From JACCTU01 sp963848525 (GTDB lineage Bacteria > Actinomycetota > Thermoleophilia > Gaiellales > Gaiellaceae): DNA of 64,000 nt. How positions within the stretch are numbered: the first letter of the stretch is position 1; every line of letters begins with the position of its first letter. The stretch covers positions 558,001 through 622,000 of the forward strand of contig CAWKDZ010000005.1 in NCBI GenBank assembly GCA_963848525.1, given 5' to 3'. The notes below the pieces were generated by a model. It was not told the DNA's origin, searched no databases, and was given only the letters and a program-made list of their open reading frames with translations. Positions 52,446-61,017 of this stretch are shown in pieces. Made by a program: the position numbers and the translations under genes.

Positions 52446-54023
52446 GTGGGCTCGCTCCGCGACGCCCTCGCGCGACCGGGAGGCTTCGTCATCGCCGCGG
52501 AGCTCGTCACGAGCCGTGGCCCGATCACGTCGGAGGGAGGCGCGCGGGTCCTGGCGCTGGCGAGGGAGCTCGCAGCAGACCCGAGGATCGACGTGCTCTC
52601 GATCACCGACAACCCCGGCGGCCACGCGATGCTCTCGCCCGACGCGCTCGGAACCGACCTGGTCTCGCGCGGGCAGGAGGTGATCATCCACCTCGCCTGC
52701 AAGGACTGGAACCGCAACGCGCTCGAGAGTCGCGGCTGGCAGCTCAGCTCGGCGGGCTTCCAGAACGTCCTCGCGCTCTCCGGCGACTACCCGGTCATGG
52801 GTCACCGAGGACTCGCGGCCCCCGTCTTCGACATCGACTCGGTCGGGCTGATCAGCCTCTTCTCCGCCATGAACGCGGGCCTGCAGGACGTGCGCAGGCC
52901 GGACGCGCGGCTCCAGCGGACGGACTTCTTCCTGGGCGGTGTCGTCACGAACCACAAGCGGCACGAGCGCGAGGTGATGCCGCAGTACTTCAAGCTGCGC
53001 AAGAAGGTGCGGGCGGGCGCCCGCTTCGTCATCAACCAGGCGGGCTGGCACACCCGCAAGGACGACGAGCTCCTGCGCTGGATCCGCCGCGACGGTCTGG
53101 ACTTGCGCGTGCTCGCGAACGTGTACCTGCTCTCCCGCACGGCCGCGCGCGCCTTCCACCGCGGGATCATCCCCGGCATCGTCGTGACCGACGAGCTGCT
53201 CGCGCTGGCCGAGCGACACGGCGCGAGCCCGGACAACGGCCGCGCCTTCTTCGTCGAGCTCGCGTCGAAACACCTCGCCGTCGTGCGCGGCCTCGGCTAC
53301 GACGGCGTCTACCTCGGCGGCCACATGCCCGCGGAGACGTTCGGCGAGATCATCGAGCGCGCCGACGCCTTCGGTGCCGAGGACTGGCGGGAGTTCGCGC
53401 ACGAGATTCAGTTCCCGCTTCCGGGGGAGTTCCACTTCTTCGAGCGCGATCCGGAAACGGGTCTTTCGTCCGACGTCGTCAACGCGGCCTACCTCGAGTC
53501 GAAGCGACAGCGGCGAACCGAGCTGCGCGTGCCGGTCAAGTACCGGGTCAGCCGGCGCATGCACGACGCGGTGTTCGCGAGCGACGCGCCGCTCTTCACG
53601 GCCGGGCGAAAGCTCTACCGCCGCATCGACAAGGCCCCGCGAGCCGTGAGGAAGGCCGCCCATGCGCTCGAGCAGGCCGCCAAGGTGCCGATGTTCGCGT
53701 GCGAGGACTGCGGCGACTGCTCGCTCCCCGAGATCGCGTACGTCTGCCCGGAGTCGCAGTGCGCGAAGAACCAGCGCAACGGCCCCTGTGGCGGGACGCG
53801 CGACGGCCTCTGCGAGGTCTACGACACCGAGTGCATCTGGTCGGAGGCGTACGAGCGGTTGAAAGCCTACGGCGAGGAGGAGTCGATGCTGGACGGCCCG
53901 GTCGTCGTCAAGGACAACGCGCTCGCCGGGACGAGCGCCTGGGCGAACACGTTCCTCGGTCGCGACCACCAGGCGCACGGGGACCACTTAGGATCACTCC
54001 CGCGACCACGAGAGACTCGGTAG
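52446..54023 (+). CDS. methylenetetrahydrofolate reductase with C-terminal Cys-rich domain
   Basis: A 525-residue protein. Residues ~15-310 form the MTHFR barrel (FVIAAELVTSRGPITSEGGA, VLSITDNPGGHAMLSPDAL, NVLALSGDYPVMGHRGL, RFVINQAGWHTRKDDELL). The C-terminal MTHFR_C domain has closely spaced cysteines: FACEDCGDCSLPEIAYVCPE, SQCAKNQRNGPCGGTRDGLC and DTECIW (residues ~417-463), probably an Fe-S cluster site. It would interconvert methyl-, methylene-THF and so recycle the methyl-THF made by the adjacent demethylases, as MetF does beside LigM in sphingomonads. GTG start two bases after the dioxygenase stop. Confidence 0.88.
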   Translation: MGSLRDALARPGGFVIAAELVTSRGPITSEGGARVLALARELAADPRIDVLSITDNPGGHAMLSPDALGTDLVSRGQEVIIHLACKDWNRNALESRGWQLSSAGFQNVLALSGDYPVMGHRGLAAPVFDIDSVGLISLFSAMNAGLQDVRRPDARLQRTDFFLGGVVTNHKRHEREVMPQYFKLRKKVRAGARFVINQAGWHTRKDDELLRWIRRDGLDLRVLANVYLLSRTAARAFHRGIIPGIVVTDELLALAERHGASPDNGRAFFVELASKHLAVVRGLGYDGVYLGGHMPAETFGEIIERADAFGAEDWREFAHEIQFPLPGEFHFFERDPETGLSSDVVNAAYLESKRQRRTELRVPVKYRVSRRMHDAVFASDAPLFTAGRKLYRRIDKAPRAVRKAAHALEQAAKVPMFACEDCGDCSLPEIAYVCPESQCAKNQRNGPCGGTRDGLCEVYDTECIWSEAYERLKAYGEEESMLDGPVVVKDNALAGTSAWANTFLGRDHQAHGDHLGSLPRPRETR

Positions 54024-54033
54024 GAGGTAGCAG

Positions 54034-55422
54034 ATGACTGATCGGAGCCTCGAGGACAAGCTGCAGGCAGCCGGCGGCGCCGTGGAGATGGCGCGGAACT
54101 CGCAGCTCGGGCCGTACGTCTATCCGGCCGTGCCTCCCGAGTTCTCGAACTGGCGCGACGAACAGGTGGCCTGGCGCGAGTCGTGCGCGCTGTTCGACCA
54201 GTCGCACCACATGACCGACCTCTACCTCGAGGGGCCCGACGTGGTCAAGCTCCTCTCGAGCCTCGGCGTGAACACGTTCGCCAACGCCGCCGTCAACAAG
54301 GCGAAGCAGTTCGTCCCCTGCAACCCCGACGGCTACGTGATCGGCGACGCCATCCTCTTCTTCCTCGACGAGAACCGGGTCAGCCTCGTCGGCCGACCGT
54401 CTGCGCAGAACTGGGTCCAGTACCACGCCGAGACGGGTGACTACGACGTCACCGTCGACCGCGACGAGCGCACGGCGGTGAACCCGACGGGAGGTCGCAA
54501 GCTCTATCGCTTCCAGGTTCAGGGCCCGAACGCGATCCAGGTGTTGGAGAAGGCCGCCGGCCCGCTGCCCGACATCCCCTTCTTCAACATGGGCGAGCTC
54601 ACGATCGCGGGACGGAAGGTGCGCGCGCTCCATCACGGGATGTCCGGGGTGCCCGGGCTCGAGCTGTTCGGCCCCTGGGCGGAGCGGGAGGACGTGCGCA
54701 GCGCGATCGTCGAGGCGGGCGGGGAGTTCGGGCTCCATCAGGTCGGTTCGCGCGCCTATGCCACGAACACGCTCGAGTCCGGCTGGATCCCCTCGCCGCT
54801 GCCGGCGATCTTCACCGGCGAGGAGCTCGAGGCGTACCGGAAGTGGCTGCCCGCGGACTGGTACGAGGGCACCGGCTCGCTGGGAGGCAGCTTCGTCTCC
54901 AGCGACATCGAGGACTACTACCTCACGCCGTGGGACCTCGGTTACGGCCCGTTCGTCAAGTTCGACCACGACTTCGTCGGCCGAGAGGCGCTCGAGGGGA
55001 TGGCCGAGGCTCCGCCACGCCGCAAGGTCACGCTCGCCTGGAACGGGGATGACGTTGCCCGCGCGATGGCGACGCTGTTCGAGCGGGGCGATCCGGCCAA
55101 GTACATCGACCTCCCGCTTACGAACTACGCGACCTGGCCGTACGACCGCGTGACGGTGGACGACGAGGTCGTCGGCATCTCGACCTTCTCCGGCTACAGC
55201 TTCAACGAGCGCTCGATGCTGTCGCTCGCGATCGTGGACAACGACGTCGCGATCGGTAACGAGGTCGTCCTCCACTGGGGCGAGGAGGACGGCGGCACCG
55301 ATCGGCCGGTCGTCGAGCGCCATGCGCAGGTCGAGCTCCGCGCCGTCGTCAGCCCGTGCCCGTACTCCGAGGTCGCCCGAACGCAGTACGCCGACGGCTG
55401 GCGCACCAAGGCCGGGGTCTGA
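54034..55422 (+). CDS. LigM/DesA-like THF-dependent O-demethylase B
   Basis: A 462-residue GcvT-fold protein: VYPAVPPEFSNWRDEQVAWR, FDQSHHMTDLYLEGPD, KQFVPCNPDGYVIGD, WVQYHAETGDYDVTVD, then NTLESGWIPSPLPAIFTGEE, TPWDLGYGPFVKFDHDF and HWGEEDGGTDRPVVE. The family transfers O-methyl groups of vanillate, syringate or 3-O-methylgallate to THF. It follows the MTHFR gene by 10 bases with a strong AGGAGG site, so the methyl-transfer loop is encoded together. Paralog of the gene at 46387-47797. Confidence 0.85.
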   Translation: MTDRSLEDKLQAAGGAVEMARNSQLGPYVYPAVPPEFSNWRDEQVAWRESCALFDQSHHMTDLYLEGPDVVKLLSSLGVNTFANAAVNKAKQFVPCNPDGYVIGDAILFFLDENRVSLVGRPSAQNWVQYHAETGDYDVTVDRDERTAVNPTGGRKLYRFQVQGPNAIQVLEKAAGPLPDIPFFNMGELTIAGRKVRALHHGMSGVPGLELFGPWAEREDVRSAIVEAGGEFGLHQVGSRAYATNTLESGWIPSPLPAIFTGEELEAYRKWLPADWYEGTGSLGGSFVSSDIEDYYLTPWDLGYGPFVKFDHDFVGREALEGMAEAPPRRKVTLAWNGDDVARAMATLFERGDPAKYIDLPLTNYATWPYDRVTVDDEVVGISTFSGYSFNERSMLSLAIVDNDVAIGNEVVLHWGEEDGGTDRPVVERHAQVELRAVVSPCPYSEVARTQYADGWRTKAGV

Positions 55423-55425
55423 GGC

Positions 55426-56163
55426 TCAGGCGGGGAGGCGAAGGAGGCTCGAACCCGGCAGGCGCTCGAGGAGCTGACGGTTCTCGAGCGCGATGTCGAG
55501 GTTCCGGCGTGCGATGCGCGCGTGCTCTCGCGCGATCCCGTCCGCACGCGATCCCTCACGCCGGCTGATCGCGTCGACGAGCGCGTGGTGCTGGTGCTGC
55601 GCGACGAGCAGGATCTCCCACGACTCGGGTAGCGCCGAATGCACCATCAGCAGGGCGCTCGGCGGTGCGAACGGGAGCGCGAGCACGTGCTCGAGCGCGC
55701 GGTCGAGCTGCGGGCTCTTCGCCAGCTCGCGAAACCCGTTGTGGAACTCCTCGTTGAGACGGAGGTACTCCATGAACGTCTCGATGCTCTGAGTCCGAAC
55801 GATGGCGTCGAGCCTCCGAGTGCAGTCGCGCAGTGGCTCGAGCTCATCGTCGGACTCGAGCCGCTCCGCCGCGAGGCGCGCAGCCGTACCTTCGAGGACA
55901 CCGCGGAGCTCGATCGCGTCGTCGATGTCGGTGCGAGTGAACTCGCGCACCACGAAGCCGCCGCCGGGGAGCGTCTCGAGCAGCCCTTCGTGCTCGAGCG
56001 TCATCAGGGCGATCCGAAGCGGTGTCCGCGAGACTCCGAGCTCCTCCACCAGACGAAGCTCGGGAACGCGTTCGCGCGGCTCGAACGCTCCGTTCAGCAG
56101 GAGCTCACGGAGACCGAGCGTTGCCTTCGTCGTCTGCGAGTTCGCGTGGTTGCCGCGTGGCAC
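55426..56163 (-). CDS. GntR-family regulator, FCD subfamily (b)
   Basis: A 245-residue regulator: winged helix with LRELLLNGAFEPRERVPELR, ELGVSRTPLRIALMTLEHEG and GGGFVVREFTRTDID, then an FCD domain (RLNEEFHNGFRELAKSPQL and HHALVDAISRREGSRADG). It is the last gene of the leftward Liv transporter operon (21 bases after LivM), so its level follows that operon. I infer it binds the two TTGTATACAA-like sites at 60929-61002. GTG start. Confidence 0.9.
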   Translation of the reverse strand: MPRGNHANSQTTKATLGLRELLLNGAFEPRERVPELRLVEELGVSRTPLRIALMTLEHEGLLETLPGGGFVVREFTRTDIDDAIELRGVLEGTAARLAAERLESDDELEPLRDCTRRLDAIVRTQSIETFMEYLRLNEEFHNGFRELAKSPQLDRALEHVLALPFAPPSALLMVHSALPESWEILLVAQHQHHALVDAISRREGSRADGIAREHARIARRNLDIALENRQLLERLPGSSLLRLPA

Positions 56164-56184
56164 CGTGAGCAGCGTAACCGCTGT

Positions 56185-57201
56185 CTACTCGCGTGACGGC
56201 TCGAGCGTCGGCTCGGTGCGGCGCGAGCCGACGAGCCGGTCGAACAGTCCGACGATGGCGTGGACCACCCCATGCCTGAACCCGAGGAAGATCGCGATCA
56301 CGAAGACGCCGTAGAGGACCTCCCGCAGCTCGAGGCTGGCCGTCAGCCGCTCGTCCAGGAACGCGAAGACGGTCGCGCCGAGCACGGGACCGAGCAGTGT
56401 GCCGAGGCCGCCGAAGGCGACGAGCACGAGGACGCGCACGTCCACGCGGTCGAAGCTGTACGTCGTGGGGCTGATGAAGCCCGAGCTGTAGGCGAGGACG
56501 GCGCCCGTGAGCCCGATCATCGCCGACCCGACCGTCGCTGCGTAGATCCGGTAGCGCGAGACGTTCACACCGGTGAGCTCGGCGGCCACCTCGTCGTCGC
56601 GGAGCGCGCGAAACGCCCACCCGACGTGCGAGAGCTGGAGCGCACGGAAGACGATCAGAAAGGCGACGAGGAGGCCCGCGAACAGGTAGTAGCCACCGAC
56701 CCGGTCGTCGCCGAGCCTGGCGGGTGCTCCCGCCACGACGAGACCGGTCTCCGCTCCCGTCAGCTCGCGCTGGCCGAGGAGCAGGTTGGCGAAAGCGAGC
56801 GAGAACACGAGCGTGACGATGCCGGTGAAGATGACGCCGAGCGAGCGACGTACCGCAACCCAGCTCAGGAGCCCTCCGACGATCGCCGCGCTCACCGTTC
56901 CCACCGCGACGCCCGCAGTCGCGGGCAGCGACGTCTCGTCCGCGAGGATCGCCGCGCCGTAGCCCCCGACCCCGGCCAGCGCACCGACGCAGAGGAAGAG
57001 CTGGTTCGTGCTCCCGAAGATCAGGTTGAAGCCGACTCCGTACGACGCGAACACCAGCGCCTGCACGGCCAACGAGGTCGTGTACGGCGAGTCCCCGAAC
57101 CAGACCGTTGGAAGCACGGCGAGGGTCGCCGCGGTGACCACGATCGGCAGGAGTGCCCAACCGATCCTGCCGGCGCGCGGCAGGCTTGCGGTGCTCGGCA
57201 T
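56185..57201 (-). CDS. livM: LivM-type branched-chain ABC permease
   Basis: A 338-residue permease with about ten hydrophobic segments. SYGVGFNLIFGSTNQLFLCV and GVGGYGAAILADE are the conserved LivM segments, SHVGWAFRALRDDEVAAELTG is the EAA-like ATPase-contact loop, and GGLGTLLGPVLGATVF closes the family pattern. In catabolic loci such importers often carry aromatic acids rather than leucine. ATG at 57201, 5 bases after livH. Confidence 0.92.
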   Translation of the reverse strand: MPSTASLPRAGRIGWALLPIVVTAATLAVLPTVWFGDSPYTTSLAVQALVFASYGVGFNLIFGSTNQLFLCVGALAGVGGYGAAILADETSLPATAGVAVGTVSAAIVGGLLSWVAVRRSLGVIFTGIVTLVFSLAFANLLLGQRELTGAETGLVVAGAPARLGDDRVGGYYLFAGLLVAFLIVFRALQLSHVGWAFRALRDDEVAAELTGVNVSRYRIYAATVGSAMIGLTGAVLAYSSGFISPTTYSFDRVDVRVLVLVAFGGLGTLLGPVLGATVFAFLDERLTASLELREVLYGVFVIAIFLGFRHGVVHAIVGLFDRLVGSRRTEPTLEPSRE

Positions 57202-57206
57202 CTCCG

Positions 57207-58058
57207 TTACCGCCCGAGCAGCCCGCGCGGTCGGATCAGGATCGTGAGGGCGGCGGTACCCAGGAGGATGATGGTCGTGATGTATTGCCCGATGTAGTGG
57301 GCGCTCATGCTGTTCACGATCCCGAGGAGCACGCCGGCAAGGAACGCTCCGGCGACGCTGCCGAGACCGCCCACAACGGTGACGATCAGCGCGAATGTGG
57401 TCAGTTCGAACCCGGCGTTGACCGTCAGCGGCCCGCTCATCGATTGCGCGATCGCGACGACTCCGCCCAGCGCGCCGCTCAGCGCGAAGATGACCGTGCG
57501 CACGAACGACGGGTTGATGCCGACGAGCCGCGCGCCGGTCTCGTCCTGGATCACCGACCGGACCCCGCGCCCGAAGGTCGTGACGCCGAAGAACAGGAGG
57601 AGCAGCACCGCCACCGCGAGCGCCATCGCCGAGGCCCAGATGCTGCCCAGGGGCATCGGGACGCCGAGGATCGAGACGGGCTCCCCGATGATGCTGATGT
57701 ACAGCGCGCCGTCGGGATACCGCCAGGCGAGCAGACCCCCGATCACGAACGCCGCGCCCAGCGTCAGCAGGAGGCCCATGAGCGTGCGCTCCTCGCCGTG
57801 CTGGCGGTAGACCGGCCGCATCAGCGTCAGGTCGAGGAGCACGGCGACGCCCGCTGCCGCGAGCACGCCAACGAGCGCTGCCCAGACCGTCGCGACGCCG
57901 TCCTCCATCACGAGCGAGATGACGATCGCCGCGAGCACGACGATCTGGCCGTAGGCGAGGTTGAGGACGCCGCCGAGACCGTAGACCAGCGTCATCCCGA
58001 CGCCGAGCAGGCCGAAGGCGAGGCCGAGCACGATCCCGTCGAGGACGACCGCCCTCAT
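57207..58058 (-). CDS. livH: LivH-type branched-chain ABC permease
   Basis: A 283-residue permease with eight hydrophobic segments: VLDGIVLGLAFGLLGVGMTL and YGLGGVLNLAYGQIVVLAA at the N-terminus and TFALIVTVVGGLGSVAGAFL near the C-terminus, all typical of LivH. The loop RSVIQDETGARLVGINPSFV is the ATPase-coupling EAA region. Start overlaps the LivF stop by four bases. Works with LivM, LivF, LivG and the binding protein. Confidence 0.93.
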   Translation of the reverse strand: MRAVVLDGIVLGLAFGLLGVGMTLVYGLGGVLNLAYGQIVVLAAIVISLVMEDGVATVWAALVGVLAAAGVAVLLDLTLMRPVYRQHGEERTLMGLLLTLGAAFVIGGLLAWRYPDGALYISIIGEPVSILGVPMPLGSIWASAMALAVAVLLLLFFGVTTFGRGVRSVIQDETGARLVGINPSFVRTVIFALSGALGGVVAIAQSMSGPLTVNAGFELTTFALIVTVVGGLGSVAGAFLAGVLLGIVNSMSAHYIGQYITTIILLGTAALTILIRPRGLLGR

Positions 58059-58753
58059 GCCACACCGAGGTACGCGCGTCGTACCTCCGGGTTCCGGTCG
58101 AGCTCTGCCGACGTCCCGCTCAGCGCTATGCGCCCGTTCTCGAGCACATAACCCCGGTCGGCAATGGACAGCGCGAGCGGCACCTGCTGCTCGGCGATCA
58201 GCAGGGTCATCCCCTCGTTCTTGAGCCCCTCGAGCGCCTCGAACGCGACCTGCGCGACCTTGGGCGCGAGGCCGGTCGTCGGCTCGTCGAGCATCAGCAG
58301 CCGCGGGCGTGCCATCAGCGCACGAGCTACGGCCACCATCTGCTGCTCACCGCCGCTCAGCGTTGCGGCCTGCTGGCGCTGTCGGTCCTTCAACTGCGGG
58401 AAGAGGTCGTGCACGAGCGCCAGTGTCTCGGGGTCCGGGCGCCTGGGATACGCGCCGAGGACGAGGTTGCTCTTCAGGGTCATGGCCGGGAACAGGTGTC
58501 GCTCGGCCGGAACGTACGCGACTCCTGCGCGCGCGATCCGGTGGGCGGGACGGCGCGTCAGCTCCTTCCCGTCGAAGACGACCCGACCTTCCATCGCCGG
58601 AAGCAGCCCGGCGATGGCACGGAAGAGCGTCGTCTTGCCCGCGCCGTTCGAGCCGACGATCGCCACCGCCTCACCGCTCCGGACCTCGATGTCGATCCCG
58701 TCGATGACCCGCTCGCCGAGGTACCCGGCTGCCAGCCCGACGACTTCAAGCAA
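58055..58753 (-). CDS. livF: LivF-type ABC ATP-binding protein
   Basis: A 232-residue ATPase: Walker A VGSNGAGKTTLFRA, Q-loop AYVPAERHLFPAMTLKSNLV (the ERHLFP form is typical of LivF), ABC signature LSGGEQQMVAVARALMA, Walker B LLMLDEPTTGLAPKV and the switch IAEQQVPLALSIAD. It overlaps livG by eight bases and livH by four. Confidence 0.94.
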   Translation of the reverse strand: MLEVVGLAAGYLGERVIDGIDIEVRSGEAVAIVGSNGAGKTTLFRAIAGLLPAMEGRVVFDGKELTRRPAHRIARAGVAYVPAERHLFPAMTLKSNLVLGAYPRRPDPETLALVHDLFPQLKDRQRQQAATLSGGEQQMVAVARALMARPRLLMLDEPTTGLAPKVAQVAFEALEGLKNEGMTLLIAEQQVPLALSIADRGYVLENGRIALSGTSAELDRNPEVRRAYLGVA

Positions 58754-59493
58754 CGCGCGCTCGCCCGAGATACGCCTCGATCACCTGCTCGTCCCGCATC
58801 ACGACCTCGGGCGCGCCCTCGGCCAGGACCTCGCCGAAGTTGAGGACGATGGCTCGTTCGGCGAGCTGGATCACGGCGCTCATCACGTGCTCCACCCACA
58901 AGATGGCAGTCCCGAGCCGGTCGCGGACGTTCCGGACGATCTCGATTGAAGCGGCGAGCTCCGCCTCGTTCAGTCCCGCCATCACCTCGTCGAGCATCAG
59001 CACCTTCGGCCGGCCCGCGAGCGCCTTGGCCAGCTCGAGAAACCGCTGCTGATGGAGGTTCAAGCTCGAGACCGGTTGCTCGGCTCGGTGCTCGAGCCCG
59101 ACGAATGCCAGCGACTCGGCGGCCTGCCGCCTCGCCTCCCGCTCGCCGAGGATGCCGCCGCCGCCGCCGAACATCGAGCCGAGGACGACGTTCTCCAGGA
59201 CCGTCATCGATCCGAACGGAAGCGGTCGCTGCATGGTCAGCGCGATCCCCTTGTGCCTGACCTGATGGGCGGACAGACCGTCGATCCTCGCACCGTCCAG
59301 CCGGACGCTGCCACGTGTCGGGCGCATCAGCCCGACGATCACCTTCAGCAGCGTGCTCTTCCCGGCCCCGTTCGGACCGACGACGGCGACGATGTCGCCG
59401 TCGTCGATCCCGAACGTCACGCGGTCGACGGCCGGGAGACCGCCGAAGCGCTTTGTGACCTCGTCAACCTCGAGAAGCAGATTCCGTCTCCAA
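58746..59493 (-). CDS. livG: LivG-type ABC ATP-binding protein, N-terminal frame break
   Basis: Walker A VGPNGAGKSTLLKV, ABC signature SSLNLHQQRFLELAKALAG (LivG variant), Walker B VLMLDEVMAGLNEAE and switch WVEHVMSAVIQLAERAIV. A GTG at 59420 would remove the first strand. Upstream, LLLEVDEVTKRFGGLPAVDR is open in the same frame without a start, while a TTG at 59493 reads in the neighbouring frame. One extra base near 59473 joins them to give a normal ~248-residue LivG starting three bases after the binding-protein stop. Confidence 0.85.
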
Positions 59494-59496
59494 GGC

Positions 59497-60729
59497 TTAC
59501 GACGGGGGACGATACGCCGGCAACGGCGCCGACTTGAACAGCACCCTCGGCCACCAGTTCCCGGCGGTGTTGAGCCCGCGTTCTGGCGTCGGCCCCCTGG
59601 TCAGGAGGGCGAACTGCACCGTGGGCCCCCTCAGCTCACCCCACTGCGTCCAGCGCAGCGGGAACGCGTAGCCGGGGATCCTGAACGTGTGGGTACGGAC
59701 GTAGGTTGCGATCCTCTGCCGATTCGTACCGACGTTGCGGATCGCCTCGGCGACGACCTTGACGTACGCGTAGCCCGCAAGCGCGTCGTCCTCGAAGAAC
59801 CCGTTCGCCGGGAACGTTCGCAGGTACCGCTTCGCGAGAGTCTTGTAAGGCTTCGTCGCCGTCGCCATGCACTTGAAGTCGCTCCAGACGCCGTACGCCG
59901 CCGCACCTGCGTTCCTGACGGTGAGCGAGTACGGGGAGTACGCACCGACGACCGGCACCCTGATCCCGAGCTGCCCGGCCTGCGCCAGGATTGCTCCGGC
60001 GCCCGGTGGATGACCCGTCGCCACGAGCAGCGAGATGTCGCCCATCGACCGCAGATACGGCGTGAAGTTGGTCGTCGGCAGAGGCGCGACCTGGACGTTG
60101 AACCTGATGGCCGGCGCCCTGCGGGCCGACTCCTCGAGCGACGACTTGAACGACTGGCCCCACGCGTAGTCGGCGATGATCACGCCGACGCTTCTGAGGC
60201 TTCGCCGCTGCGCGAGCTGCACGACCGACGCGGCCACCATCGCAGCCGAGGGCAGGCAGGTACGGAACGTGTAGCGGCTGCTCCTCGTCAGGATCTCGTT
60301 GTTCCCCGCCTTCACCAGGAACAGCGGCACACGGGACTCTTCGGCGAGCCGCGTGGTCGCGAGCGCGATCGGGCTGCCGATGATGCCCCCGACGGCGACG
60401 GCACCTTCCTGCTGCGTCAGCCGCCTGAAGCCCTCGATCGCTGCGTTCGTGTTCGTGGACTGGTCGTCGGCAACGACGAGGTTGAGCCGTCGCCGCTGCC
60501 CGCGCCCCCTCACGCCGCCCGACCTGTTGATCTCGTTCACCGCCATCGTCATCCCGGCGCGGACCTGGATGCCCCACGGTGCGAATGGACCTGTGAGCGG
60601 CGTGAGCACGCCGAGGTTGATCGGGCTCGCCTGGGCGGTCCCGCTCGACCCTCCGTACGCACTCGACCCGCTCAGCACGGCGGTGAACAGCGCGACAGCG
60701 CCGACGGCCGTAGTCAACCTGTGCTTCAC
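59497..60729 (-). CDS. branched-chain/aromatic-acid ABC substrate-binding protein
   Basis: A 410-residue exported type I binding protein. Residues 1-27 are a signal peptide, followed by INLGVLTPLTGPFAPWGIQV, GGIIGSPIALATTRLAEES, FLVKAGNNEILTRSS and VGVIIADYAWGQSFK, the LivJ/HAAT pattern. The ligand is probably an aromatic acid given the neighbours on both sides, though leucine-type ligands are possible. First gene of the liv operon; GGGAGGA lies before the GTG start at 60729. Confidence 0.88.
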   Translation of the reverse strand: MKHRLTTAVGAVALFTAVLSGSSAYGGSSGTAQASPINLGVLTPLTGPFAPWGIQVRAGMTMAVNEINRSGGVRGRGQRRRLNLVVADDQSTNTNAAIEGFRRLTQQEGAVAVGGIIGSPIALATTRLAEESRVPLFLVKAGNNEILTRSSRYTFRTCLPSAAMVAASVVQLAQRRSLRSVGVIIADYAWGQSFKSSLEESARRAPAIRFNVQVAPLPTTNFTPYLRSMGDISLLVATGHPPGAGAILAQAGQLGIRVPVVGAYSPYSLTVRNAGAAAYGVWSDFKCMATATKPYKTLAKRYLRTFPANGFFEDDALAGYAYVKVVAEAIRNVGTNRQRIATYVRTHTFRIPGYAFPLRWTQWGELRGPTVQFALLTRGPTPERGLNTAGNWWPRVLFKSAPLPAYRPPS

Positions 60730-60928
60730 GACGTCCTCCCTTCCGTCATGTCTGCGTACGACCAGGCTTGCCACGACAGGACGTACTCATCCTCTCGAGC
60801 TGGTCCGCAGTACCCCGAAGCGACCTCCTGTCCTATCGATGTCTCCGACGACGCGCCCGCTCTGGTTGTTGCGGGACCGGGGGACACCTCCGAACGGCTC
60901 GACGAGAGCGTCGCGAGGCCATCGACCC

Positions 60929-60938
60929 ATGTATACAA
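60929..60938. promoter_or_regulatory. candidate GntR/FCD operator, site 1
   Basis: ATGTATACAA, one mismatch from the palindrome TTGTATACAA, a pattern common for FCD-type GntR regulators. It is centred 64 bases upstream of site 2, about six helical turns away. Confidence 0.45.
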
Positions 60939-60992
60939 CACCTGCCTGTGTGGCGTCGAGCAGGCGCTCTGTCGTGCTGCATCCGCCTTGCG

Positions 60993-61002
60993 TTGCATAC
61001 AA
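60993..61002. promoter_or_regulatory. candidate GntR/FCD operator, site 2
   Basis: TTGCATACAA, one mismatch from the same palindrome as site 1. It lies 16-25 bases before the pcaI ATG and would cover the promoter -10 or start region, a repressor position. Confidence 0.45.
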
Positions 61003-61017
61003 GAGAGAATTCGAGGG

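Larger units (their letters stand above)
60730..61017. other. 288-bp divergent regulatory region between liv and pca operons
   Basis: No gene seen. Divergent transcription leaves from both ends. It contains two TTGTATACAA-like sites (listed separately), the second ending 16 bases before the pcaI start and overlapping its probable -10 region. Confidence 0.6.

Noticed and set aside
56105..57160. 351-residue minus-strand frame over livM
   Set aside because: Arginine-rich shadow of a clear permease gene.
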